This document shows positions 9,887 through 17,061 of a stretch of DNA of 64,000 bases, piece by piece (within the stretch, counting starts at the first letter, position 1; every line of letters starts with the position of its first letter). The notes under the pieces were generated by a model that saw only the letters and a list, made by a program, of their open reading frames with translations, was not told the DNA's origin and made no database searches. The position numbers and the translations under genes were made by a program. The DNA is from Streptomyces violaceorubidus (GTDB lineage Bacteria > Actinomycetota > Actinomycetes > Streptomycetales > Streptomycetaceae): assembly GCF_000717995.1 (NCBI RefSeq), contig NZ_JODM01000003.1, positions 1 to 64,000 on the forward strand, given 5' to 3'.

Positions 9887-12019
9887 CTACCTCGTCACGG
9901 CCCCGACCCCCGTCCCCACCCCCGTGACCCGCGCGTACTGTTCCCGCACCTCGCGGTACCGCAGCAGTTCCGCCGCCAGCGGATCCAGCACCCTGGCCCG
10001 GCCGCACCCCGCGGCCGCCTCCCGCAGCAGGCGTTCCGCCTCGTGGCCGTAGCGTCTGGCGGGTCCGCGGGCCGCCAGGCGGCAACTCCACTCGATGAGG
10101 GGGCCGCCGACGATGCCGGCCAGCATCAGCAGCACGGGCACCCCCAGGTTCGGCGGCACGACGCCGATGATCTGGCCCAGCAGCCACAGGCCGCCCACCA
10201 CCTGGAGCAGCGTCATGGTCGCCTGGGCGAGGACGGCCACCGGCCACCAGCCGGGCCGCGGCGGACGCCCCGGGGGCAGCCCCGCGCGCCCCGCCAGCTC
10301 GTCGAGGGCCTCGGGGAGCCCCTGGGCACCGCGGACGGCCGCCTCGCGCATCGCCAGCGCCCACGGCGCCGGCAGCCCGGCCGACGCCCGCTCCGAGACC
10401 GTACGCACCGCCTGTTCGACGCGCTGACGGGCCGTGGCCTCCTCGTCCGCCTGGGCGCGGGTGGACAGCCGCCCCGTGACGGGATCGCGCCGGTCGTGGT
10501 ACCAGCGCCACAGGCGCAGCCAGGGAGTGCCGCACGCGCGGTTGGCGTTGCGCAGCCAGGCGCGTTCGGCCGCCTCGCCCGCAGCGGTGGCGCCCACCGC
10601 GTCGGCCAGCCGGTCCGCGAACTCCTCCCGCGCCTCCTCGCTGAGCCCGGTGCGCCGCCCCGTGACGTACACGGGACGCAGGTGCCGGGCGGCGGCGTCC
10701 ACGTCGGCCGCGATGCGCCGGGCCGGGGCCTGCCGCTCGGCGACGAACTGGCCGAGCGTCTCGCGCAGTTCGCCGACGCCCTCTCCGGTGAGCGCGGACA
10801 GGGCGAGCACGGTCGCGCCCGGTTCGCCGTACTCGCCCAGCGCGATGCCGTCCTCGTCGAGCAGGCGCCGCAGGTCGTCGAGGACCTGCTCGGCGGCCTC
10901 CCCGGGCAGCCGGTCGATCTGGTTGAGGACGACGAAGGTGACCTCGGCGTGGCCCGCCATCGGCCGCAGGTAGCGCTCGTGGATCAGGGCGTCGGCGTAC
11001 TTCTCCGGGTCGACGACCCAGATGACGGCGTCGACCAGCGCCAGGATGCGGTCCACCTGCTCGCGGTGCTGCACGGCCGCCGAGTCGTGGTCGGGCAGGT
11101 CGATCAGGACCAGCCCGCGCAGCGGCGACTCGGAGTCCGGGTGCTGGAGCGGACGGCGGCGCAGCCGGCCGGGGATGCCGAGCCGGTCGAGGAGGCTGGC
11201 GGCGCCGTCGCTCCAACTGCACGCGATGGGCGCGGCGGTGGTCGGCCGGCGGACGCCGGTCTCGGAGATCGTCACCCCGGCGAGGGTGTTGAACAGCTGC
11301 GACTTGCCGCTGCCGGTCGCGCCGGCGAGGGCGACGACGGTGTGCTGTCCGGAGAGCCTGCGCCGCGCGGCGGCCTCGTCCAGGACCCGGCCCGCCTCGG
11401 CCAGGGTCCCGCTGTCGAGCCGGGTCCGGGACAGGCCCACCAACTCGCGCAGCGCGTCCAGGCGCGACCTGAGGTTCCCGTCGTAGGCGAGCGGCATCAG
11501 GGCGGCCGAGGAGGCGGGGGGCCTGCTCGGGCGGACGGCGAACTGCTCGGCCCCGCCGTTCTCGTCCACCCGCCGTGCGATCAGCCCGTCGCCCCAGGCG
11601 GCCTCCCCGTCCCCGGAACCACCCGTGGCTCCCGTACCGCCCGTACCGCCGCCACCACCCGTACCGCCGCCACCGCCGGGCCCACCCGTACGACCGGTCG
11701 AGCCCTCGGTACGGTCCGCGCGGGGGCGTGCCCCGGTGGTGTCGTCCCCCGCGCGCGCGGGGGAGCCGCCCGAGCGCTCGCTCCCGCGTTCCCGCGGACG
11801 CCTCCCGCGCCCCGTGTCCTCGGCCTCGCCCACCTCCCCCGCCGCGTCCTCGCGCGGGGCGCGCTCACGGTCGGCTGCCCGCTCCGCGCGGTGCTCCGCC
11901 CGGTCCTCCCGGTCCGCGCGCTCCGCCTCCTTCGTCGCGGCGCCGGTGCGCTCGACGGGCTCGGTGCGCTCGGCGGGCTCGGTGTGCTCGGTGGGGTCCT
12001 GGTCAGTGACGGCGGTCAC
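9887..12019 (-). CDS. dynB: Dynamin-like GTPase with C-terminal membrane helices (DynB type)
   Basis: This is a 710-residue GTPase. A long disordered N-terminus (about 150 residues) is rich in Glu/Arg/Thr and a Gly-Thr run. The GTPase domain has the P-loop GATGSGKS near residue 236, an RRPTTAAP switch, DLPDHDS as G3 and NQID as G4. A helical region follows. Two adjacent hydrophobic segments lie near the C-terminus (VAVLAQATMTLLQVVGGLWLL and a second of similar length). Its start GTG lies three bases after the dynA stop, with the ribosome binding site inside the end of dynA. The pair matches the Streptomyces DynA/DynB dynamins reported to stabilise FtsZ rings at sporulation septa, DynB being the membrane-embedded one. 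The symbol rests on architecture and order. Confidence 0.82.
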   Translation of the reverse strand: MTAVTDQDPTEHTEPAERTEPVERTGAATKEAERADREDRAEHRAERAADRERAPREDAAGEVGEAEDTGRGRRPRERGSERSGGSPARAGDDTTGARPRADRTEGSTGRTGGPGGGGGTGGGGGTGGTGATGGSGDGEAAWGDGLIARRVDENGGAEQFAVRPSRPPASSAALMPLAYDGNLRSRLDALRELVGLSRTRLDSGTLAEAGRVLDEAAARRRLSGQHTVVALAGATGSGKSQLFNTLAGVTISETGVRRPTTAAPIACSWSDGAASLLDRLGIPGRLRRRPLQHPDSESPLRGLVLIDLPDHDSAAVQHREQVDRILALVDAVIWVVDPEKYADALIHERYLRPMAGHAEVTFVVLNQIDRLPGEAAEQVLDDLRRLLDEDGIALGEYGEPGATVLALSALTGEGVGELRETLGQFVAERQAPARRIAADVDAAARHLRPVYVTGRRTGLSEEAREEFADRLADAVGATAAGEAAERAWLRNANRACGTPWLRLWRWYHDRRDPVTGRLSTRAQADEEATARQRVEQAVRTVSERASAGLPAPWALAMREAAVRGAQGLPEALDELAGRAGLPPGRPPRPGWWPVAVLAQATMTLLQVVGGLWLLGQIIGVVPPNLGVPVLLMLAGIVGGPLIEWSCRLAARGPARRYGHEAERLLREAAAGCGRARVLDPLAAELLRYREVREQYARVTGVGTGVGAVTR

Positions 12020-12022
12020 CGG

Positions 12023-13630
12023 TCACCTCTCCTTCTGCAGTACGGACAGCGCGGCGATGAGCTCTGCCTGCGGCTCGGGGTGCACTTCGAGCCCGTCGAG
12101 CGGCGCCAGCCTGCGCTCCCGCTCGAGGTGCATGACCCGGTCGACGTGTTCCTCGAGCAGCCGCCCGCCCCGGTCGCGCAGCCGCAGCGCCCCGTGGGCG
12201 CCGATCCGCTCGGCGAGCCGCTCCCCGGCGGCGCGCGCACGCCGCCCGCCCAGCAGCACCGTGGCGACGAGGCCGGCCACCACCCCCGGGTCGGGTGCCA
12301 GGTTCCGGTCCAGCTCGCGCACCTCGTCCTCGGCGTACTCCTCCAGTTCGCGCCGCCAGCGCCGTACGGCCATTCCGATGCGGTGCTCGGCGCTCTCCGG
12401 CTCGGGGGCGCGGTCCGCGAGTTCCGGGGCTGCCGCCGCCGCTTCGTGCCGCCAGGCCTCGTCGACGCGCTCCTCGGCGGCCGTGACGGCACACAGCAGC
12501 AGCGCGCTCAGGCTCTCCACCAGCGAGTCGAGGAGCTCTTCCGGCGAGCAGTCGAGAGGGAAGGCCCGCCAGCGCTTCAGCGCGTCCCCGGCGAGCACGG
12601 CGCCCGCCTGCAACCGCCCCCGTACGCGCGCGTGCTCCCCGTCGTAGGCGCTGTCGACGGCGGCGGTGAGCCGCAGCGCGGCGGCGTACTGGGCGGCGGT
12701 GGCGCCCGCCAGCTCGGGCATCCGGGACTTGAGCGAGTCGAGGATGCCGTGCGCCGTACGGGCCATGGCGTGGTGCCGGGCGTCGAGTTCCTGCGCCCGG
12801 TGGACGAGCCAGGAGCGCAGCGGCGCCACGGCGCTGGCCGGCAGCAGGCCACCGCCCCAGGCCGACTCGGGCAGTTCGGGGACCGTGAAGCGCGGGACGT
12901 CGCCGAGCCCCGCCTTCGTGAGCAGCGCCCCGTACTGCCGCGACACCTCGGACACCACCTGGTGGGGCACCCGGTCGAGCACGGTGACCAGGGTGGCGTC
13001 GTACTCCTTGGCGGTGCGCAGCAGGTGCCAGGGCACCGCGTCGGCGTACCGCGCGGCCGTGGTGACCATCACCCAGATGTCGGCGGCGCAGATCAGCTCG
13101 GCCGCCAGGACGCGGTTGTCGGCGACGAGGGAGTCGATGTCGGGCGCGTCCAGGAGGGCGATGCCGGGCGGCAGGCTGTCGGCGGTCTCGACCCGCAGCA
13201 CGCGCGCGGGGTTCTCCCCGGGCAGCAGCAGGTCGTCGTCCGGGTCGCGGTGGGGCACCCACACGCGCGTGAGGTCAGGCAGCACCCGCATGCCGCTGAA
13301 CCAGTGGTGGTCCTCCGGGTGGCACACCAGCACCGGCGTGCGGGTCGTGGGCCGCAGCACACCCGCCTCGCTGACCCGGCGTCCCACCAGGGAGTTCACC
13401 AGGGTCGACTTCCCGGCGCCGGTGGACCCGCCCACCACGGCCAGCAAGGGGGCTTCCGGCTCTTTCAGGCGGGGCACCAGGTAGTCGTCGAGCTGCGCAA
13501 GCAGTTCGTCGCGGTTGGCACGCGCGCGTGGGGCCCCCGCGAGAGGCAGCGGGAAGCGTGCGGCCGCGACACGGTCGCGCAGGGCGGAGAGTGCGTCGAG
13601 CAGCTGAGGCCGTACGTCCAAGGTCACCAC
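12023..13630 (-). CDS. dynA: Dynamin-like GTPase, soluble partner (DynA type)
   Basis: This is a GTPase of about 535 residues without clear membrane helices. The P-loop [10 protein letters not shown] lies near residue 70, followed by [12 protein letters not shown] as switch region, LLDAPDIDS as G3 and TVLDRV near the G4 position. A long helical C-terminal part rich in Ala/Glu/Arg follows. I chose the GTG at 13630, which gives the family's [17 protein letters not shown] start. An in-frame ATG at 13669 is possible, and neither has a strong ribosome binding site. It is the first gene of a minus-strand operon with dynB and probably ssbB. By analogy with the S. venezuelae pair it assembles at sporulation septa with DynB. 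That function is inferred. Confidence 0.82.
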   Translation of the reverse strand: MVTLDVRPQLLDALSALRDRVAAARFPLPLAGAPRARANRDELLAQLDDYLVPRLKEPEAPLLAVVGGSTGAGKSTLVNSLVGRRVSEAGVLRPTTRTPVLVCHPEDHHWFSGMRVLPDLTRVWVPHRDPDDDLLLPGENPARVLRVETADSLPPGIALLDAPDIDSLVADNRVLAAELICAADIWVMVTTAARYADAVPWHLLRTAKEYDATLVTVLDRVPHQVVSEVSRQYGALLTKAGLGDVPRFTVPELPESAWGGGLLPASAVAPLRSWLVHRAQELDARHHAMARTAHGILDSLKSRMPELAGATAAQYAAALRLTAAVDSAYDGEHARVRGRLQAGAVLAGDALKRWRAFPLDCSPEELLDSLVESLSALLLCAVTAAEERVDEAWRHEAAAAAPELADRAPEPESAEHRIGMAVRRWRRELEEYAEDEVRELDRNLAPDPGVVAGLVATVLLGGRRARAAGERLAERIGAHGALRLRDRGGRLLEEHVDRVMHLERERRLAPLDGLEVHPEPQAELIAALSVLQKER

Positions 13631-13959
13631 ATGTGAAGAATGCCCAATTTTGAGGGAATTCTGAAGCATATGAGCATGATGAGCATGTCTGCGCCCCGCC
13701 TGGACACTCCGGACGGAAGGGACTACTGGGGCGCGAGGACGGTCCAGGCATAACGAGTGGACAACACCCGATGCGCCGGACGCCAAAAGCGATGCACGAT
13801 TCGCACCTGCCTGCGATTATCGGGATCGCTTCACCGAACCTCCACATCGAGCCACGGAGGGGAAGCATCCGGGACATGGAGCCGGGAGCCCTATCCTTGT
13901 CCCGGCAAGGTCACGGACCGGCCCACACCCGGGCACCACAACCGAGGCCACCACACCAG
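13631..13959. promoter_or_regulatory. Intergenic region between dynA and tRNA-Arg
   Basis: This 329-bp divergent gap must hold the dynAB promoter (minus strand) and the tRNA-Arg promoter (plus strand). It contains an A/T-rich patch at 13636-13690 with repeated GAGCATG(A) words. No convincing -35/-10 pair or gene is evident. Confidence 0.35.
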
Positions 13960-14032
13960 GCCCCCGTAGCTCAGTGGATAGAGCAGGCGCCTTCTAAGCG
14001 CTTGGCCGCAGGTTCGAGTCCTGCCGGGGGCG
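13960..14032 (+). tRNA. tRNA-Arg (anticodon UCU)
   Basis: This is a complete 73-base cloverleaf. Acceptor arm GCCCCCG (13960-13966) pairs with CGGGGGC (14025-14031), with G as discriminator base. The D arm contains TAGCTCAGTGGATAGAGCA. The anticodon stem GGCGC/GCGCT holds the loop CTTCTAA, giving anticodon TCT. The T arm is GCAGG-TTCGAGT-CCTGC. CCA is not encoded. It reads the rare AGA codon. Its 3' part is the integration site of the element that follows, and the element end regenerates an intact tRNA. Confidence 0.97.
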
Positions 14033-14033
14033 C
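13989..14033 (+). repeat. attL, 45-bp direct repeat overlapping the tRNA-Arg 3' end
   Basis: The 45 bases from the anticodon-stem region to one base past the tRNA recur exactly at 21657-21701, in the same orientation. The bases on either side differ. This is the classical footprint of tyrosine-integrase insertion into a tRNA 3' end. The integrase gene lies beside the far copy. Confidence 0.95.
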
Positions 14034-14061
14034 ACGTTTATGCAGGTCAGGGGCCATTTCG

Positions 14062-14095
14062 AGCCCTCCGCAAGATCACTTGCGGAGGGCTTTTT
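14062..14095 (+). terminator. Strong intrinsic terminator after tRNA-Arg
   Basis: AGCCCTCCGCAAG (14062-14074) pairs perfectly with CTTGCGGAGGGCT (14079-14091) around ATCA and is followed by TTTT. It lies inside the element and would insulate the tRNA transcript from the element's left arm. Confidence 0.9.
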
Positions 14096-14219
14096 CGTTG
14101 CCCGGGAGAACGTTTTGCCCCGCTTTACCCCCTAGTTTTGAGCCGCCCGTCCCACATACATCCCCCGCTTCAGGGGACATTCCACGGTCAGCCTCCAGTC
14201 GCGAGAGAGTAATACCCGG

Positions 14220-14894
14220 TCAGAGCCATTCTGATGGCCCATCGGGGACACACAGAGCGAGCGTCAAAGCGGCGCCTGCCCTGTTCGTGACTGCTGACTC
14301 AAGCCGCTCCGCCTCGGCGCAACCACCCGACGTGGCACCGCCACCGGACCACGCAGATCGCGGAGCCAGCGGCTGCGTATCGGCCGCTGCCCCGAAGAAC
14401 CGCTTCGCCCCAGGGCCCCGACGGAGACGAGTCTCACCCCTCGTCGCCTCCCCCTTCGGGTTCCGTAGCCAGCCCCGCAGCGTCCGTGAGGTCCGGGGCC
14501 GAATCGTTGTCCGTCGCGCTCGCCAGCTCTGCTCCGCAGTTGACCCCACCGTCGCCCCTATTGAAGCCTCATCACTCTGTACGAGCATCGGGAGGACATA
14601 CGTCTGGGCCAGTCCGGCCAGGTGAAGCGGGAGCGGCAGGGGCAGCGCCGCCGCATAGTCCGGTGCCTGGCGCAGTTGGTGTACGGCGAGGGCCAGAGCC
14701 TCGGCCTCGTCCGGCTTTCCCAGCGCAAGGGTGCCTGGCTCGTCATCCCTGTGACAGCCGAGCACCGCGATCTCGAGCGAGGTCGGGTTCTAGGCACTGG
14801 TGCCCGACTGCGAGGTGCGGTTGCCCACGGCGTTGACCCTGGCGACCAGGCGGTCGAGAGCGGGTGACACGGCGTGGGTACCGGGGCGTTCCAT
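14220..14894 (-). pseudogene. Possible broken ORF in the element's left arm
   Basis: One minus-strand frame can be read from an ATG at 14894 (MERPGTHAVSPALDRLV) to a TAG at 14790-14792. The same frame continues after it with protein-like sequence (NPTSLEIAVLGCH, LALGKPDEAEALALAVHQLR, PLHLAGLAQTYVLPMLVQSDE) down to 14220. The second half becomes Arg/Ser-rich and less protein-like. It could be a gene interrupted by an amber codon, or two unrelated pieces. I recognise no family. No other convincing gene is visible between the terminator at 14095 and the promoter at 15341. Confidence 0.3.
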
Positions 14895-15340
14895 AGTGCT
14901 GCAGAAGACCCGGCCTCCCGATGAGGTCCTGCCCTGCGACGGGATGGTCTGGGCCCGGGAGCCGGCAGGCTGGCCATGCGGCTTACCGGGGTCCGCCAGG
15001 CCGCACCACTGCGCGGCCTCCCGCCCGCCACATCCTCGGACGCGCACAGGGCGGAGTTCATCGTCGAGCCAGCACGCAGGGGCGTGCCCCTCCGGATCAG
15101 GTCCCGCTCGATCCGGCCGTCCGGCAGTCACCGTCAATACAGCCTGCTGTTCTATGCGCGAGTGATGTCGCACAACGCAACACCTGCCGCAAGGCACGCC
15201 CCCACCATGCACACAACGGCATCGGACTCGGCCGCATTCCGTCCCGTCCCCTCGTACACGGGCTACCCCCGCGAGCGGCGAGATCCTAGACCGACGGCCC
15301 GCCAGTCGCCGGAACTGCCCCATCGCCCCGCACACAGCTG

Positions 15341-15369
15341 TTGACAACCCAGCACGAGATCGATACAAC
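15341..15369 (+). promoter_or_regulatory. Near-consensus sigma-70/HrdB promoter of the ABC-3C operon
   Basis: TTGACA (15341-15346) is separated by exactly 17 bases from TACAAC (15364-15369), in an A/T-rich stretch that stands out in this genome. Transcription should start near 15376, about 48 bases before the RHH-RAMA start codon. A perfect -35 box is unusual in Streptomyces and suggests strong expression unless repressed. Confidence 0.75.
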
Positions 15370-15370
15370 T

Positions 15371-15406
15371 TTTTTTCTCGACTAAAGACGGAGAGAAAAA
15401 ATTCTC
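15371..15406. promoter_or_regulatory. Palindromes at the operon start, candidate operator
   Basis: TTTTTTCTC (15371-15379) and GAGAAAAAA (15393-15401) form an inverted repeat directly after the -10 box. The right arm also forms a second palindrome, GAGAA-N4-TTCTC (15393-15406). The site overlaps the predicted transcription start. Because the first gene encodes a ribbon-helix-helix segment, autoregulation here is a reasonable inference. Confidence 0.55.
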
Positions 15407-15423
15407 CGAGGGAAGGGGGGGGC

Positions 15424-15807
15424 ATGTCCGAGCACAGCATCACCGTTGACGCAGAAGTCTTCGCGCGCCTGCAGCGCGAGGCCAAGCCTCTGGTCGACAC
15501 ACCAAACAGCGTGCTACGACGCCTGCTTGCCCTGGACGAGGTGACGGTCCAGCCAGGCGCCCTCGCCAAGTTGATCGCTTCAGGACTGCTACAGCCGGGG
15601 CAGCGACTGACCTGGCGCCGCCGCAACCTAGGCCAGGAGCACCGCGCACACATCACCGCCGAAGGAAGTCTTCGGCTGGATGACGGCCGGATCTGCACCT
15701 CACCGTCCGGCGCGTGCGAGGCGGCGACCGGGGCAAAGGCCAACGGTTGGGATGCCTGGCGCACGGACGATGGCACTTCCTTGAGCACTCTTCGCGGCAG
15801 GGCCTGA
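15424..15807 (+). CDS. RHH plus RAMA-domain protein, first gene of the ABC-3C operon
   Basis: The protein is 127 residues long. Residues 4-37 (ITVDAEVFARLQREA..LVDTPNSVLRRLL) look like a ribbon-helix-helix or SeqA-N-like segment. Residues 45-123 fit the RAMA domain: GLLQPGQRLTWRRR, GQEHRAHITAEGSLRLDDGR, TSPSGACEAATG and NGWDAWRT. RAMA was named for its association with restriction enzymes and adenine methylases and is predicted to sense modified DNA. The ATG at 15424 follows a GGGAAGGGGGG purine tract. The gene lies 25 bases upstream of the effector and behind a strong promoter with a palindrome. It may recognise target DNA, repress the operon, or both. Domain calls are by eye. Confidence 0.82.
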   Translation: MSEHSITVDAEVFARLQREAKPLVDTPNSVLRRLLALDEVTVQPGALAKLIASGLLQPGQRLTWRRRNLGQEHRAHITAEGSLRLDDGRICTSPSGACEAATGAKANGWDAWRTDDGTSLSTLRGRA

Positions 15808-15832
15808 CCACTTCGACGGGGGGATCGACCAC

Positions 15833-16774
15833 GTGGACTTCACTCAGCGCATGTTGGCGCAGCTCACCCTGCGCCAACAGCTCACCGACATGCCAGGCGA
15901 GAGCTTCGAGCAGCTGATCCACAAGCTGCTGAGCCTGCGGCACCCCGACTTCGTGCCCGTACGCACACACGGAAACCTCGGCGACATGGGCGCCGACGGG
16001 CTCCTCCTTTGGGACCGGGTGCTCTGGGCGTGCTATTCACCGCAGACCGACGACATCGCCCGGGTCAAGCGCAAGTTCGCCTCGGACCTGGAGAAGGCGC
16101 TCGTGAAACGGCCGGATGCCTTCGACACGTTCCGCTTCGCGGTCAACGATCTCAAGGGTGTGCACCCAGAGTTGAGCGTGATGATGTCCGAGGCTCAGGA
16201 GAAGCTGCGCCCGCGCCGAGTGGAGCACTACGGCTGGCACCGCCTATGGAACGACGTCATGCGACTGGACAGGATCGCCACGGAAGATCTCCTCGGCTGT
16301 GAGCTGCCGGTCCAGGACAAGACGTACGGCATCGGACTCACCGATCTCGAGGTGTTGCTTGCCCGGCTCGGTGAGCAGCGGCGCACGACGCAGCCGCTCG
16401 CGGCCCTCCCTGAAGTCAACAAGTACAAGATCGAGTGGAACGGTCTTTCCGGTGACGTCCGCGGCGCGCTGATCCAGGGGATCGGGCACAGCCATATCGT
16501 CGAGGGGTACTACGCCGGGCTCGGCGCACCGGACGAGGCGGACCGGGTCGCCCAGGGGCTCCGGGTGTACTACGAGCAGGTCCGGGCCAATACCGACGAC
16601 CAGGACAAGCTATGGGCCGCACTGCAGGAGTACATTCTCGGAAACGCCGCACCGAGCCTGAACTCAATGTATTGCGCATGGATTGTCATCGCCCACTTCT
16701 TCCAGCGGTGCGACGTCTTCGACGTGCCACCCGACGGCTGGATCCCGGGCACAGCGGACCGGAGCGCCGCGTGA
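15833..16774 (+). CDS. ABC-3C system effector component with nuclease-like N-terminus
   Basis: This is a 313-residue protein with two parts. Residues 23-71 (ESFEQLIHKLL, HPDFVPVRTHGNLGDMGADG, ACYSPQ) have the layout of an Mrr-like restriction endonuclease domain: a helix with conserved Glu, then Asp residues (D51, D55), then a strand. The place where such nucleases carry E/Q-x-K reads A-C-Y-S-P here, so catalysis is uncertain. The C-terminal half ends in HFFQRCDVFD (288-297), which matches the YFFEKCDIFE-type end of ABC-3C effector C-terminal domains. The start is GTG 15833, preceded by ACGGGGGG. Its stop overlaps the middle-component start (GTGA). In the ABC-3C classification this protein would be the effector held by the ATPase and middle component. 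Confidence 0.8.
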   Translation: MDFTQRMLAQLTLRQQLTDMPGESFEQLIHKLLSLRHPDFVPVRTHGNLGDMGADGLLLWDRVLWACYSPQTDDIARVKRKFASDLEKALVKRPDAFDTFRFAVNDLKGVHPELSVMMSEAQEKLRPRRVEHYGWHRLWNDVMRLDRIATEDLLGCELPVQDKTYGIGLTDLEVLLARLGEQRRTTQPLAALPEVNKYKIEWNGLSGDVRGALIQGIGHSHIVEGYYAGLGAPDEADRVAQGLRVYYEQVRANTDDQDKLWAALQEYILGNAAPSLNSMYCAWIVIAHFFQRCDVFDVPPDGWIPGTADRSAA

Positions 16775-17061
16775 TCACTCCGACGAAAGGGATCTCCCCG
16801 GACCGCTCCCTGCTCGCCATAGGTGCGCAGATCCTGCGGGTCCTCGACACGCCGGTGACCGTTACCCAGACCTGGTCGAGATTCCGCGCCGAACGTGTCC
16901 GGCTTGGCCACCATTCTCCGGTCTCTTTCCAGTGGTTCGTCCTCGGGCTCGATGTGCTGTATGCGCTCGGTGTGATCGAGTTCCGCGACGATCTGCTGAC
17001 GAGAAGGCGAGCCGACTCACCGACCAGAAGGAGGGACGATGCTGCGTCGTCTGAGCGCTGA
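16771..17061 (+). CDS. ABC-3C middle component
   Basis: This is a small 96-residue protein encoded between the effector and the ATPase. It overlaps the effector stop by four bases (GTGA) and the ATPase start by 23 bases, so the three genes are translationally coupled. The sequence ISPDRSLLAIGAQILRVL..PVTVTQTW and FQWFVLGLDVLYALGVIEF has the short winged-helix-like pattern of ABC-3C middle components, which bridge effector and ATPase. Size, order and overlap support the call as much as sequence does. A longer in-frame reading upstream lies inside the effector gene and is ignored. Confidence 0.78.
   Translation: MITPTKGISPDRSLLAIGAQILRVLDTPVTVTQTWSRFRAERVRLGHHSPVSFQWFVLGLDVLYALGVIEFRDDLLTRRRADSPTRRRDDAASSER

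Noticed and set aside
9212..13636. 1474-codon open frame (plus strand) opposite ssbB-dynB-dynA
   Set aside because: Antisense shadow of three recognised genes.
13771..14625. Open frame of 284 codons across the tRNA region (plus strand)
   Set aside because: It runs straight through tRNA-Arg, attL and the terminator, has no ribosome binding site and no domain.
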